From NCBI GenBank assembly GCA_015494675.1, contig WGAW01000062.1:1-35814 (forward strand): a stretch of DNA of 35,814 nucleotides, given 5' to 3'. The stretch is from Hydrogenimonas sp. (GTDB lineage: Bacteria; Campylobacterota; Campylobacteria; Campylobacterales; Hydrogenimonadaceae). The notes beneath the pieces are model-generated. The model had not been told where the DNA came from and made no database searches. It worked only from the letters and a program-made list of their open reading frames with translations. The position numbers were made by a program, and so were the translations under genes. This document shows positions 8,905-16,735 of the stretch, piece after piece. Each line of letters starts with the position of its first letter. Position 1 is the stretch's first letter.

Positions 8905-10135
8905 CGGCACGGGCCATATCCCACATCGGAAGGAAGATTCCAAGGGCGAGCAGAAGTACCAGTCCCGCTATTATCGCAAGCATTATGGGCTCTATATAGG
9001 ATGACATGTTATCGAGAATATAGTTGAAGCGCATTCTGTAGTAGTCGGTGACTTTTCGCATCATGTTGTCGAGCTGGCCGCTGCTCTCTCCGGCCGATAT
9101 CATCTGGATGATCATATTTTCGAAAACACCGGTATCCTTGAAGGCTTCGGTTAGGCTTACACCTCTTGAGACTGCTACTTTTACCGATTCGAGTTTCTCT
9201 TTCATTACCGCATTGTCGATCATACCTGTCGCCGTGTCGAGTGCGTCGGCGATAGGGATACCGGCATGGACAAGTTCGGTAAAGACTATCGCGAAGCGGT
9301 TTAGGGTGGCGAAAAATATGATATCTTTGATCAGGTAGGTCTTTAGCATCAGTTTGTCCGCTTTGTATTTGAACTCTTCGTTGTTTCTATAGAGGTAGAC
9401 GATCAGAACGATAACGAATATGAGGCCGCCGAGTACCAGAAGGCCGTAATTGCTCAAAACATGTTCTATCCCGAGCAGTATCTTTGTGGGAAGCGGGAGT
9501 TCCGCGTTGAACTTTTCGAAAATGGCCTTGAATTTCGGTACGACCACCATAATCAGGATGGTAAAGGCTATAGCCATGGCCCCCAGTGTGATCATAGGGT
9601 AGCGCATCGCTTTTTTAAACTTCTGTACGTTCTCCTGTATCTCTTCGAGGATATCGGCAAGGGCGGAGAGAGCGTCGGCCATGTTTCCCGTCTGCTCTCC
9701 AAGCTCAATCATCGCCAGAGTGATTCCGCCGACGTCGTATCTGTAGCGCTTGAAGGTATCTGAAAGGCTCAAACCGGAGTTTATGCTCTCGGATGCCTGT
9801 GTCAATATAGTTTTAAGTTTGGCGTCGTTGGTCGCGTTCGCTATCTCGTTGAGCGCGTCGTGTACCGAGATACCTGCGTTTGTCATAACCGCCAGCTGCC
9901 TTATGGCCGCGATCAGATTTTTGGGCTGCACTTTTTTGTTGGCGACGGTTGAACTGAACTGTGAAAAGAACTCTTTGATCGTTGCATCGATAGGGGCCGA
10001 AATCTCTTTGATCCGGAGCATCGTCCCCTGATACTCTTTCTTGATTTTGTTGATGGCGTCCGCCCGATCTTTGGCTTTGAGTACAATGTTTTGGCGGTTT
10101 CCGCGAACCAGCATAGTGACTTGATAATATTTCAT
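8891..10135 (-). CDS. mshG: Inner-membrane platform protein, GspF/PilC/MshG family
   Basis: Type II secretion/type IV pilus platform protein of 414 residues, which couples the cytoplasmic ATPase to pilin extraction. It has the usual two repeated T2SSF domains (about 70-195 and 275-400), each with an ISxxxAL or IPIADALD helix and a GExSGxLxxxL-like segment (LGEQTGNMADAL; AGESSGQLDNMM), and three membrane spans (about 183-205, 228-250 and 385-405). It is the last gene of the pilus-like operon and overlaps the ATPase gene by four bases. It corresponds to MshG and to CtsF of the Campylobacter DNA-uptake system. Confidence 0.92.
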   Translation of the reverse strand: MKYYQVTMLVRGNRQNIVLKAKDRADAINKIKKEYQGTMLRIKEISAPIDATIKEFFSQFSSTVANKKVQPKNLIAAIRQLAVMTNAGISVHDALNEIANATNDAKLKTILTQASESINSGLSLSDTFKRYRYDVGGITLAMIELGEQTGNMADALSALADILEEIQENVQKFKKAMRYPMITLGAMAIAFTILIMVVVPKFKAIFEKFNAELPLPTKILLGIEHVLSNYGLLVLGGLIFVIVLIVYLYRNNEEFKYKADKLMLKTYLIKDIIFFATLNRFAIVFTELVHAGIPIADALDTATGMIDNAVMKEKLESVKVAVSRGVSLTEAFKDTGVFENMIIQMISAGESSGQLDNMMRKVTDYYRMRFNYILDNMSSYIEPIMLAIIAGLVLLLALGIFLPMWDMARAVKGH

Positions 10136-11874
10136 GATAACCTCGCAACTCTTAGTACTTCATCTATTGTCGTTTTACCTTCGACCGCTTTGTTGACACC
10201 GTCTTGAATCATAGAGACGAACCCCTGCCTCAACGCCTCCTGCGTCAATTCGGCTTTGGATGCTTCACGGGCGATCATGCTGGTGAGTGTATCGTCTACG
10301 CGCAGAACCTCGCTGATCATCTCACGCCCTATATATCCCGTTCCCTGGCACTCCTTACAGCCGCTCCCTTTGAAGAACTGGTACTTCTCGGGCAGGAACT
10401 CTTCGAGTTCGTTGATAACATGATCGGGAATTTCGACGCTTTTTTTACAGTTCGGGCAGATCTTCCTGACAAGACGCTGTGCCTCGATCGCTATAAGGGA
10501 ACCGCTTATAAGATAGGGCTCTATACCCATGTCGGCCATTCTGTTGATCGCGCTTATCGAGTCATTCGTGTGGAGCGTGGAGAGAACCAGGTGTCCGGTA
10601 AGTGCGGCTTGAATGGCGATTCTGAGCGTCTCCTGGTCCCTGATCTCACCGATCATTATAATATCGGGGTCCTGCCTCAAAATAGAGCGAAGCGCGCTGG
10701 CGAAGGTAAGACCGACTTTCGAATTAACCTGCACCTGCTGGACCAGATTCATCTGATACTCTACGGGGTCTTCGACGGTTATCAGCTTTTTATCGACGCT
10801 TTTGAGGTTGTTGAGTGCTCCGTAGAGTGTGGTGGTCTTACCGCTTCCAGTCGGTCCCGTGACAAGCACGATGCCGTACGGAACCTTCAGAGCACCGTTG
10901 AATATATTGAAGTTGTGCTGGCTCATTCCGGCATCTTCGAGACGGATCATCACTTTCGATTTATCGAGAATCCTCATTACTATCGATTCGCCGTTCATGA
11001 TCGGAAGTGTGGATACCCTGAAGTCGAACTCACGGTTTACGATGGTAGCGGAGAAGCGGCCGTCCTGCGGTTTCCTGCGCTCTGCAATATCGAGATTGGA
11101 GAGAAGTTTCAGTCTCGAAGATAGTGGTGGATAGATATCTTTGTCAAAGCGGAAACTCTCGGCAAGCATACCGTCGATACGGCTTCTGACGATACAGCTG
11201 TTCTCCGTAGGCTCGATATGTATGTCGCTGGCTCTCGCTATGATCGCCGACTTCAAGATCACCTCTATAAGCTTCAAGATCGCGGAGGATTCACTCGCTT
11301 CGGTTGCCGATGCGCTTTCGGATATCTCCTGTCTTATCTCGTTTATCAGCCCTTTTATGCTCTCCGACATCTCGAGTCGGTTCAGGTGGTAGTCTATCTG
11401 TGAAGGCCTGGCTATGGCGGGATTGACAGGTTTTTTCGGAAAGAGTCGCTGCATAGCCTCCTGGGCGCTGAAATCGAACGGATCTTTGAATGCGACGGTT
11501 ACGCTCAGATCGCTCTCCCTGATGGGCAGTGCACCTATCTTCTCCAGTTTCTGCATAGGGAGCCTGCCGACAAGACGCAGATCTATATCGACCTCGTCGA
11601 GGTTGATATAATCCATATTCATCAGCTTCGCCAGGTGCATAAGGACTTTGTTTATATTTATCGAACCGCCCTCTTTTTCGAGCATATCGAGAGATAGATT
11701 CCCTTTTCTCACCTCGTCGGCTATTAGTTTGTAAACCTGTTCAGGTTTTACGACCTGGTGCTCCAGCAGGGCTTTTATCGTTATCTTTTTCTCTTTCTTG
11801 TTTTTGAGCAGGTCGGCTATCTGCTCCTTCGTTACAAGTCCGTTCTGCATCAAAAGTTCAATGATTCTGCTCAT
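10132..11874 (-). CDS. mshE: Assembly ATPase, GspE/PilB/MshE family
   Basis: Hexameric motor ATPase, 580 residues. The N-terminal MshEN-like region (1-50) has one fair copy of the 24-residue motif (Arg3, Leu7, Gly12, Gln18) but without its RLG glycine, and a poor second copy. The core shows an Asp box with DIHIEP (217-222), Walker A GPTGSGKT (340-347), Walker B DIIMIGEIRD (404-413), a His box ending in TLHTND, and a tetracysteine zinc site CPNC...CKEC (473, 476, 506, 509) typical of extension ATPases. It is therefore an assembly motor rather than a PilT retraction motor. It sits between an unknown periplasmic protein gene and mshG, as MshE/CtsE does. Confidence 0.94.
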   Translation of the reverse strand: MSRIIELLMQNGLVTKEQIADLLKNKKEKKITIKALLEHQVVKPEQVYKLIADEVRKGNLSLDMLEKEGGSININKVLMHLAKLMNMDYINLDEVDIDLRLVGRLPMQKLEKIGALPIRESDLSVTVAFKDPFDFSAQEAMQRLFPKKPVNPAIARPSQIDYHLNRLEMSESIKGLINEIRQEISESASATEASESSAILKLIEVILKSAIIARASDIHIEPTENSCIVRSRIDGMLAESFRFDKDIYPPLSSRLKLLSNLDIAERRKPQDGRFSATIVNREFDFRVSTLPIMNGESIVMRILDKSKVMIRLEDAGMSQHNFNIFNGALKVPYGIVLVTGPTGSGKTTTLYGALNNLKSVDKKLITVEDPVEYQMNLVQQVQVNSKVGLTFASALRSILRQDPDIIMIGEIRDQETLRIAIQAALTGHLVLSTLHTNDSISAINRMADMGIEPYLISGSLIAIEAQRLVRKICPNCKKSVEIPDHVINELEEFLPEKYQFFKGSGCKECQGTGYIGREMISEVLRVDDTLTSMIAREASKAELTQEALRQGFVSMIQDGVNKAVEGKTTIDEVLRVARLS

Positions 11875-12423
11875 CTACCAATACCTGTGTAACTTTATAA
11901 TATGTTCATCCAGTCTCTCTTCGATAATCATCTTGGTGACCTTCCCGGTCCCCTCAAGATAGAGTACATACATCAAACCGGCACCCTTTTCGGGGATGAA
12001 ATAGTATTTATCATCTACCTTTTTATACTCTTTTTTTGTATATAGATCGAAGACTTTCGATAGTATATAATCGGTTTTTGGAAGTTTTAGGTTAGATATA
12101 TCGACACCGTCCAAAAGAGAGTGATACAACAGTTTCTTTTGCAGGAGTATTGTAGCGAAATAGCTGGCATTCGCACGTTCGGTCTTCGAATATCGAAGAC
12201 CGGTCATGGGAACGGCCAGACGGTCGATATAATCGGCGTTGAGACATGAAAGCCCGTAGAGCATCAGGAATCTCGAGTCCTTCTTGTGCTTTTTGAACAT
12301 TCTAAGCCCGAGCTGACACGCCTGCTTGTATTTCTTGTTCTGATACAGCCTATAGAGGTTCTCTATATCAGCGGATGCGAGTGAAGTGAAAAGGAGCAGA
12401 GTCGCAAGAGTAACTCTTTTCAT
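11875..12423 (-). CDS. Unknown periplasmic protein inside the pilus-like operon
   Basis: 182 residues, not recognised. The N-terminal Lys-Arg followed by a hydrophobic run ending LASADIEN is a clear cleavable signal peptide (cut after about residue 18). The next 60 residues (IENLYRLYQNKKYKQACQLG) resemble one or two helical TPR-like units. A C-terminal region rich in Lys, Tyr and Asp (KKEYKKVDDKYYFIPEKG, then MYVLYLEGTGKVTKMIIEE) looks like beta structure. It overlaps the MshN-like gene by four bases and abuts mshE with no gap, so it is an integral operon member. It occupies roughly the place of ctsX in Campylobacter, which is also needed for DNA uptake, but I cannot show homology. Confidence 0.75.
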   Translation of the reverse strand: MKRVTLATLLLFTSLASADIENLYRLYQNKKYKQACQLGLRMFKKHKKDSRFLMLYGLSCLNADYIDRLAVPMTGLRYSKTERANASYFATILLQKKLLYHSLLDGVDISNLKLPKTDYILSKVFDLYTKKEYKKVDDKYYFIPEKGAGLMYVLYLEGTGKVTKMIIEERLDEHIIKLHRYW

Positions 12424-13331
12424 TTTTTCGCCTCCAGCCTTCTTAGATAGGATCTGACTTTTCTGGAGCTGTACTGGTTCAGATAGACTCTCAAAGCTTT
12501 GATCGCTTCATCCCTCTCTCCCAGTTTCACTTTAGCACGGGCGAATGTGATCCAGCTCTCTTCGCCGGCAGGATCGAGTGAATTTGCCGTAACACTCCAT
12601 CTTACGGCCTCTTTGTAGTTGCCTTTTTTGTAGTAGCTCTGGGCTATATATGAGGCGAGCTTCGGATCGTTATTTCGGTTGAAACGCTCGATTAGAAGCT
12701 GGAGAGTGTTGTTTGTTTTGGTAGAGAGAATCTGCAGGCCGGAGCCGCCGCTCTTTTCCGGGCCCTTTTTGGTCTCATTTTGGATATCGTCGCTCTTTTT
12801 GGAAGCGGAGCTCTTCTCTCTGTTTATCGATTTGGAGACAACCTCCTCTTTTACCGGCTTGATCGCCGCATACTCTTTTGCCGGACGCATGTTTCCATCG
12901 CTTGTAGAAAGCGATTCCAAAAAGTCGGTATCCGGGTTGAGTGTCACCTCCGATTCTTCGGCTTCGGCGCTTCGTACTTGCTCTTTTGTTCTCTTTTTCA
13001 CCTTTGGTTCCGCGGGTTCTATCTTCGCAGCGGTATCTTCGGCTTCGTTTTCAATCGCTTTTTCGCTCTTCGTCATACTCTCTTTTTCAACGGGGACGGA
13101 GGCAGGCCCGAGGTTCGAAGGGGTTTCCGCCGGCGTGGGGGCGTTTTGTACCGTAATATTCATCTCTTCGACTCCGCCGCTTTCTTTCAGGCTCCGGTAG
13201 TATCCGCTTTCACTTACCCAGATTGCGGCTGCCGCGATAAAAAGAAGCGCAATCGACGAAAAGATCCACGGTTTTATGCGCTTCAGTCTGTATCTGCGCC
13301 ACTCTCTTTCGAGTTTGTCGATCTCAAGCAT
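12420..13331 (-). CDS. MshN-like single-span TPR protein
   Basis: 303 residues with a basic N-terminus, one membrane span (about residues 22-40), then a long charged, disordered Glu/Ser/Lys/Pro linker (about 50-205) and a C-terminal TPR region (about 215-300; KLASYIAQSYYKKGNYKEAVRWSVTANSLDPAGEESW). This N-in, C-out architecture and the position between the ExeA-type ATPase and the motor ATPase match MshN of the MSHA pilus cluster. It probably acts in the periplasm as an adaptor between the inner-membrane complex and the secretin. It overlaps both neighbours by 4-8 bases. The match is mostly by order and architecture. Confidence 0.78.
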   Translation of the reverse strand: MLEIDKLEREWRRYRLKRIKPWIFSSIALLFIAAAAIWVSESGYYRSLKESGGVEEMNITVQNAPTPAETPSNLGPASVPVEKESMTKSEKAIENEAEDTAAKIEPAEPKVKKRTKEQVRSAEAEESEVTLNPDTDFLESLSTSDGNMRPAKEYAAIKPVKEEVVSKSINREKSSASKKSDDIQNETKKGPEKSGGSGLQILSTKTNNTLQLLIERFNRNNDPKLASYIAQSYYKKGNYKEAVRWSVTANSLDPAGEESWITFARAKVKLGERDEAIKALRVYLNQYSSRKVRSYLRRLEAKK

Positions 13332-14130
13332 TTATATATCCCAGCTTCAGTGCCGACATCTCAAGATATTTGTTCTTTATGGTGGAGCCCGCAATCTTGG
13401 AGGGTTTGTTGGTTTCGTAGTAGTCGTATATCTCAAACAGCGTAAACATGAGCTTGTTTATCTCTCTGTAGTTTCCTTTTGTAAATTTGTGGATCAGTTT
13501 AATGTTGTTCTTGCGAAACATATTGGCTATTTCGAAATAGTTCTGTTGAATCAGTTTTTTTTGCACATACATGTCGGTATCGTGAATCGTTCCGTTTTTC
13601 AGCTCTATCGTCTCCCAGATTCTTGACTGAAAATGCTCTTTTGCAATCAGATCCTCTCTCTCCGTTTTGTGAAGAGAAACGACGAACTTTATGGTTCTGG
13701 TATCCGATATCAGCCTAATCTTCTCCATAAGGGACGATGAATAGAGCTGGGCTTCGTCAAGCAAAACGGTAATATGTTTTCGCTCTTTAAGCGCATTACA
13801 TATATCTATAAACTTGTTGTAAGTGAGATCCTCCGGCAGTGTGGACTCCGGAAGCAGAAAGGTATAGAGTTTTTTTATGAACTCCTCTTCCTGTTGTATC
13901 GGCGTCGATATCAGAAATACATTTCTTTTATCTTTTGCATCGTGGTATATTTTATTGATCAGGACGCTTTTGCCCGTTCCGGGTTTTCCATAGAGCAGAA
14001 TCATCTTGAGAGGTTTTTGTATACTCTCTTGAAGCTTGTTGTAAAAGAGTATAGAGGTGTCCAGCCCTATATACTGATTTACTTCGATTCTGTCTATAAA
14101 GATGCTTTGCAGCTGTCTGTATTTACTCAT
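13324..14130 (-). CDS. mshM: ExeA/MshM-type AAA ATPase
   Basis: 268 residues. It is a P-loop ATPase with Walker A GKPGTGKS (48-55) and Walker B HITVLLDEAQLYSS, the DEAQ form seen in the ExeA/GspA/MshM family, plus a sensor-like VVSLHK. ExeA has a C-terminal peptidoglycan-binding domain. This protein has only the ATPase part, as MshM and Campylobacter CtsP do. CtsP is reported to bind nucleotide and to interact with CtsX during DNA uptake. The gene overlaps the secretin gene by four bases and the MshN-like gene by eight. Confidence 0.85.
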   Translation of the reverse strand: MSKYRQLQSIFIDRIEVNQYIGLDTSILFYNKLQESIQKPLKMILLYGKPGTGKSVLINKIYHDAKDKRNVFLISTPIQQEEEFIKKLYTFLLPESTLPEDLTYNKFIDICNALKERKHITVLLDEAQLYSSSLMEKIRLISDTRTIKFVVSLHKTEREDLIAKEHFQSRIWETIELKNGTIHDTDMYVQKKLIQQNYFEIANMFRKNNIKLIHKFTKGNYREINKLMFTLFEIYDYYETNKPSKIAGSTIKNKYLEMSALKLGYINA

Positions 14131-15677
14131 CGCATCTTGGTCATATTGCTGTCGGAAAGCCTATCATAGCCCAGATCTTTCAGCGTCATGGATGATTTCG
14201 CTTCAACAAGATGGGGAGTCACTATAATCACAAGCTCCACCTTCTCGTCCGTCAGCTCATCGTATTTGAATGCGTATCCGAGCAGAGGGATATCTCCGAG
14301 CAGAGGTACTTTATTGGTCGACTTGTTTATCTTGTCGGTTATAAGACCGCCGAGAATTACATGTGAGCCGTCCTTTACGGTAACGACCGAAGCCATCTGC
14401 CTGCGCTCGAGATCGGGCGGCATAGATCTGTTAAGGTTGTCATTTGTAACCGGGGTTATAGTATCGCTTATAGACGGATTGATTTTCAGGGTTATCGTAC
14501 CGTCGGCGGCGATTTCCGGTGTGATATCGAGCAAGATCCCCGCAAAAACGGAGTCTATGATCTCGTTTTGCGCAACTGTACTGCCGCCGGTGTTGCTGGT
14601 GGTGGTACTGTTTTTGATTTTGTAGAAGTACTGTTTGCCCACCGTTATCATTGCGGCCTGATTGTTGAGAGTAAGAACTTTCGGGTTCGAGACGGAGTGG
14701 ACGTCACCCTGCGATTTCAGGAACTTGACGATCGTTCCTATCTTTGCGGTCATGACTATGTCGGTGAATGTAGCTGTACCCTGACCGAAAGTCTTGATAT
14801 AAGGAACGTCGATGGTTCCAGGATATTTGATTTCATACACATTTTCGTTTGTTCTGAGGTTTTCGGAATTGATCTTGAAGTTCTGAATATTGTAGAGCTG
14901 CCTCCAGTCTATTCCGGTCTCGTTGCCTTTGTTCAGCACAACCGCATACATTTTTACATCTATAAGTACCTGCTTGTGCAGCCTATCCATCAGGTTGTCT
15001 ATATACTCTTCGACCCTGTCGAGCTGTTTTTTGGTTCCGGTAATTGTCACAAGGCCCGACTCTTTGTCTACAACGGGGTCTCCGGCTTTGTATGTATCTT
15101 CAGGTCTGTTGAGAATATCTCTGATCTGATCCAGAAGTTCCGACCAGAATATGAACTTGTCGTCGGAAGTTACATTTATGCCGCTTTCTGACTCTCCGGC
15201 ACTCATCGTACTGGTGGTGACGCCCTGCTTGCTCTGTGAGGAAGTCTGCTGTCTTGCGGCACCGCTCGAGAGAGTCACCTTGGTACTGCTTGTACTCTCT
15301 CTATCGGTGCTGATGTAATTGACATGGAAAGTTTTAGTCAGGAGATAAGATATCTTTAGTATATTGCCTTCCAGGGAGTAGTTCAGGTTGTGTTCATTGA
15401 GCACCACGTTGAGAACTTCCGGGAGTGTGGCGTCTTTTAGAGAGAGGCGGTTAAGGCGTGTTCTGAGCTTTTTTGCCGCCTCTTTGTCCTTTATTATCAG
15501 CGTAAGGTCGCACTGGTCGGCGAGTTGATTTATAATTTCGGACGCCCTTGTTCCCTGATTGGCCTTGATATTGAAAAGATTATCTTCACACGCCGCATGC
15601 AGATTTGTAGTAAAGCCTACAGATGCAGTCACGGCAGCCGCCAGAATTGACAGCTTGATATTTTTCATATATTTCAT
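14127..15677 (-). CDS. mshL: Outer-membrane secretin, MshL/CtsD type
   Basis: Secretin pore for a pilus or pseudopilus, 516 residues. The ATG at 15677 is chosen because AAGGAT lies six bases upstream. An in-frame TTG two codons earlier is less likely. It has a signal peptide (cut after LHA), an STN domain (about residues 40-105; GTRASEIINQLADQCDLTL), a Ser/Thr/Gln-rich linker (about 120-170), an N1-type domain with VTITGTKKQLDRVEEYI, and the secretin beta domain ending in VILGGLITDKINKSTNKVPLLGDIPLLGYAFK, a strong secretin signature. No lipobox is seen, so a pilotin or other targeting factor may be needed. Confidence 0.93.
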   Translation of the reverse strand: MKYMKNIKLSILAAAVTASVGFTTNLHAACEDNLFNIKANQGTRASEIINQLADQCDLTLIIKDKEAAKKLRTRLNRLSLKDATLPEVLNVVLNEHNLNYSLEGNILKISYLLTKTFHVNYISTDRESTSSTKVTLSSGAARQQTSSQSKQGVTTSTMSAGESESGINVTSDDKFIFWSELLDQIRDILNRPEDTYKAGDPVVDKESGLVTITGTKKQLDRVEEYIDNLMDRLHKQVLIDVKMYAVVLNKGNETGIDWRQLYNIQNFKINSENLRTNENVYEIKYPGTIDVPYIKTFGQGTATFTDIVMTAKIGTIVKFLKSQGDVHSVSNPKVLTLNNQAAMITVGKQYFYKIKNSTTTSNTGGSTVAQNEIIDSVFAGILLDITPEIAADGTITLKINPSISDTITPVTNDNLNRSMPPDLERRQMASVVTVKDGSHVILGGLITDKINKSTNKVPLLGDIPLLGYAFKYDELTDEKVELVIIVTPHLVEAKSSMTLKDLGYDRLSDSNMTKMR

Positions 15678-15686
15678 TCCCAATCC

Positions 15687-16109
15687 TTATTTAACGAAAA
15701 GTTTGATTTTTTTACTCTTTGAACGCTTCAAGAAGACGCGAATCCGCTCGTTTTTACGTGTAAGCAAAACATGGTCCTTACCGACGCGGCTAATCCTGAA
15801 GCCGTTGACTTTCGAGTTGAGCTTGTACCATCTGCCGTTGATCTTGACACGATCGTTTATAACGGCGCTCAAAACGAATCTGTAGTGCCTCTTTACCGTT
15901 TTGTAAGAGCTGATGATCCGTCCAAGCTTCCCGCCGGGGTAGATGAACGGATCTTTGGCGCTACGGATCTCACTATCTTTTAGACCTATGCGCTCCTGCT
16001 TTATGTCGTTGACCAGTTTGTCTATATCGTTGATCGTGATTTCGGCACTGAGCAGTGCTGCCGTAGAGAAAATTATAACGGACGACTTAATCAATAGTTT
16101 ATTCCCCAT
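15687..16109 (-). CDS. MshK/PilP-like periplasmic protein
   Basis: 140 residues with a signal-type hydrophobic N-terminus (to about residue 22) and a basic beta-rich C-terminal half containing AVINDRVKINGRWYK and GFRISRVGKDHVLL. This form (a short helix, a DPF motif, then a small HR-type beta domain that reports a modified default value) is that of PilP/MshK/GspC-like proteins, which link the inner-membrane complex to the secretin. It lies between the PilO-like and secretin genes, as expected. It overlaps the PilO-like gene by 19 bases. Direct sequence identity is weak, and the call leans on order. Confidence 0.72.
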   Translation of the reverse strand: MGNKLLIKSSVIIFSTAALLSAEITINDIDKLVNDIKQERIGLKDSEIRSAKDPFIYPGGKLGRIISSYKTVKRHYRFVLSAVINDRVKINGRWYKLNSKVNGFRISRVGKDHVLLTRKNERIRVFLKRSKSKKIKLFVK

Positions 16110-16735
16110 ACCGATACCTTAAAGTTTGCATTTATTTTTTTGTCGCTTTCCAGGTTTATACTGTATATATCGACAACGAGTTCGCTCTCTTCAATCTCGT
16201 TCATAAACCTGATCATGTTCCTGTAGCTCCCCTCACATTCGACTCCTATCTCAAGAACGTGACCGAAGCTGTCTTTGTTGTTTATGAACTTGTTCGAAAT
16301 CAGTGAGATGTCAATATTGTTCTTCTTTGCCTTCAAAGCGATCGAGTCGAGAAACTTTGCCCAGTTTTTCTCGTTGAACAGGAGCTCCGAAAGGGTCTGA
16401 ATCTGGTAGTCGGAATATTCGTTGATCTCTTTGAGATCTCTATACCTTGTCTTCAGTCTGGCTATCTCTCCCTGCAACTGCTTTATTCTGAAGCGCTGAT
16501 CGCCGTTTACGGTTACTTTGGCAAGGTAGGATTCTTCAGCATTTATTTTGCTTTGGAGCTTTTTCTGTATCTGCAGATCCTTTCTAAGCTCCTTCTCGGT
16601 GATAGGGATGAGGTATGAGTACGATATCAGTCCAAAGACGGCGACAACCGCCAGTACCATCAGGTAGAATTCACTCTCTTTCTTCTCTTCGAAATAGTTA
16701 TCGAGCTTTTCCAGCAAATCTTCAATTATTTTCAT
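16091..16735 (-). CDS. MshJ/PilO-like inner-membrane protein
   Basis: 214 residues with a short cytoplasmic N-terminus, one membrane span (about 23-44), a coiled coil (about 45-105) and a C-terminal ferredoxin-like region ending in NFKVSVWGINY. The segment EVGVECEGSYRNMIRFMNEIEESELVVDIYSINLES is typical of PilO/MshJ, in which a compact beta-alpha-beta domain dimerises with the PilN part of its partner. The gene overlaps the MshI-like gene by four bases. It is probably part of the periplasmic alignment complex between motor and secretin. Confidence 0.8.
   Translation of the reverse strand: MKIIEDLLEKLDNYFEEKKESEFYLMVLAVVAVFGLISYSYLIPITEKELRKDLQIQKKLQSKINAEESYLAKVTVNGDQRFRIKQLQGEIARLKTRYRDLKEINEYSDYQIQTLSELLFNEKNWAKFLDSIALKAKKNNIDISLISNKFINNKDSFGHVLEIGVECEGSYRNMIRFMNEIEESELVVDIYSINLESDKKINANFKVSVWGINY

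Noticed and set aside
10204..11124. 306-residue plus-strand open frame antisense to mshE
   Set aside because: The opposite strand encodes all GspE motifs. This frame has no recognisable domain and arises from the codon usage of the real gene.
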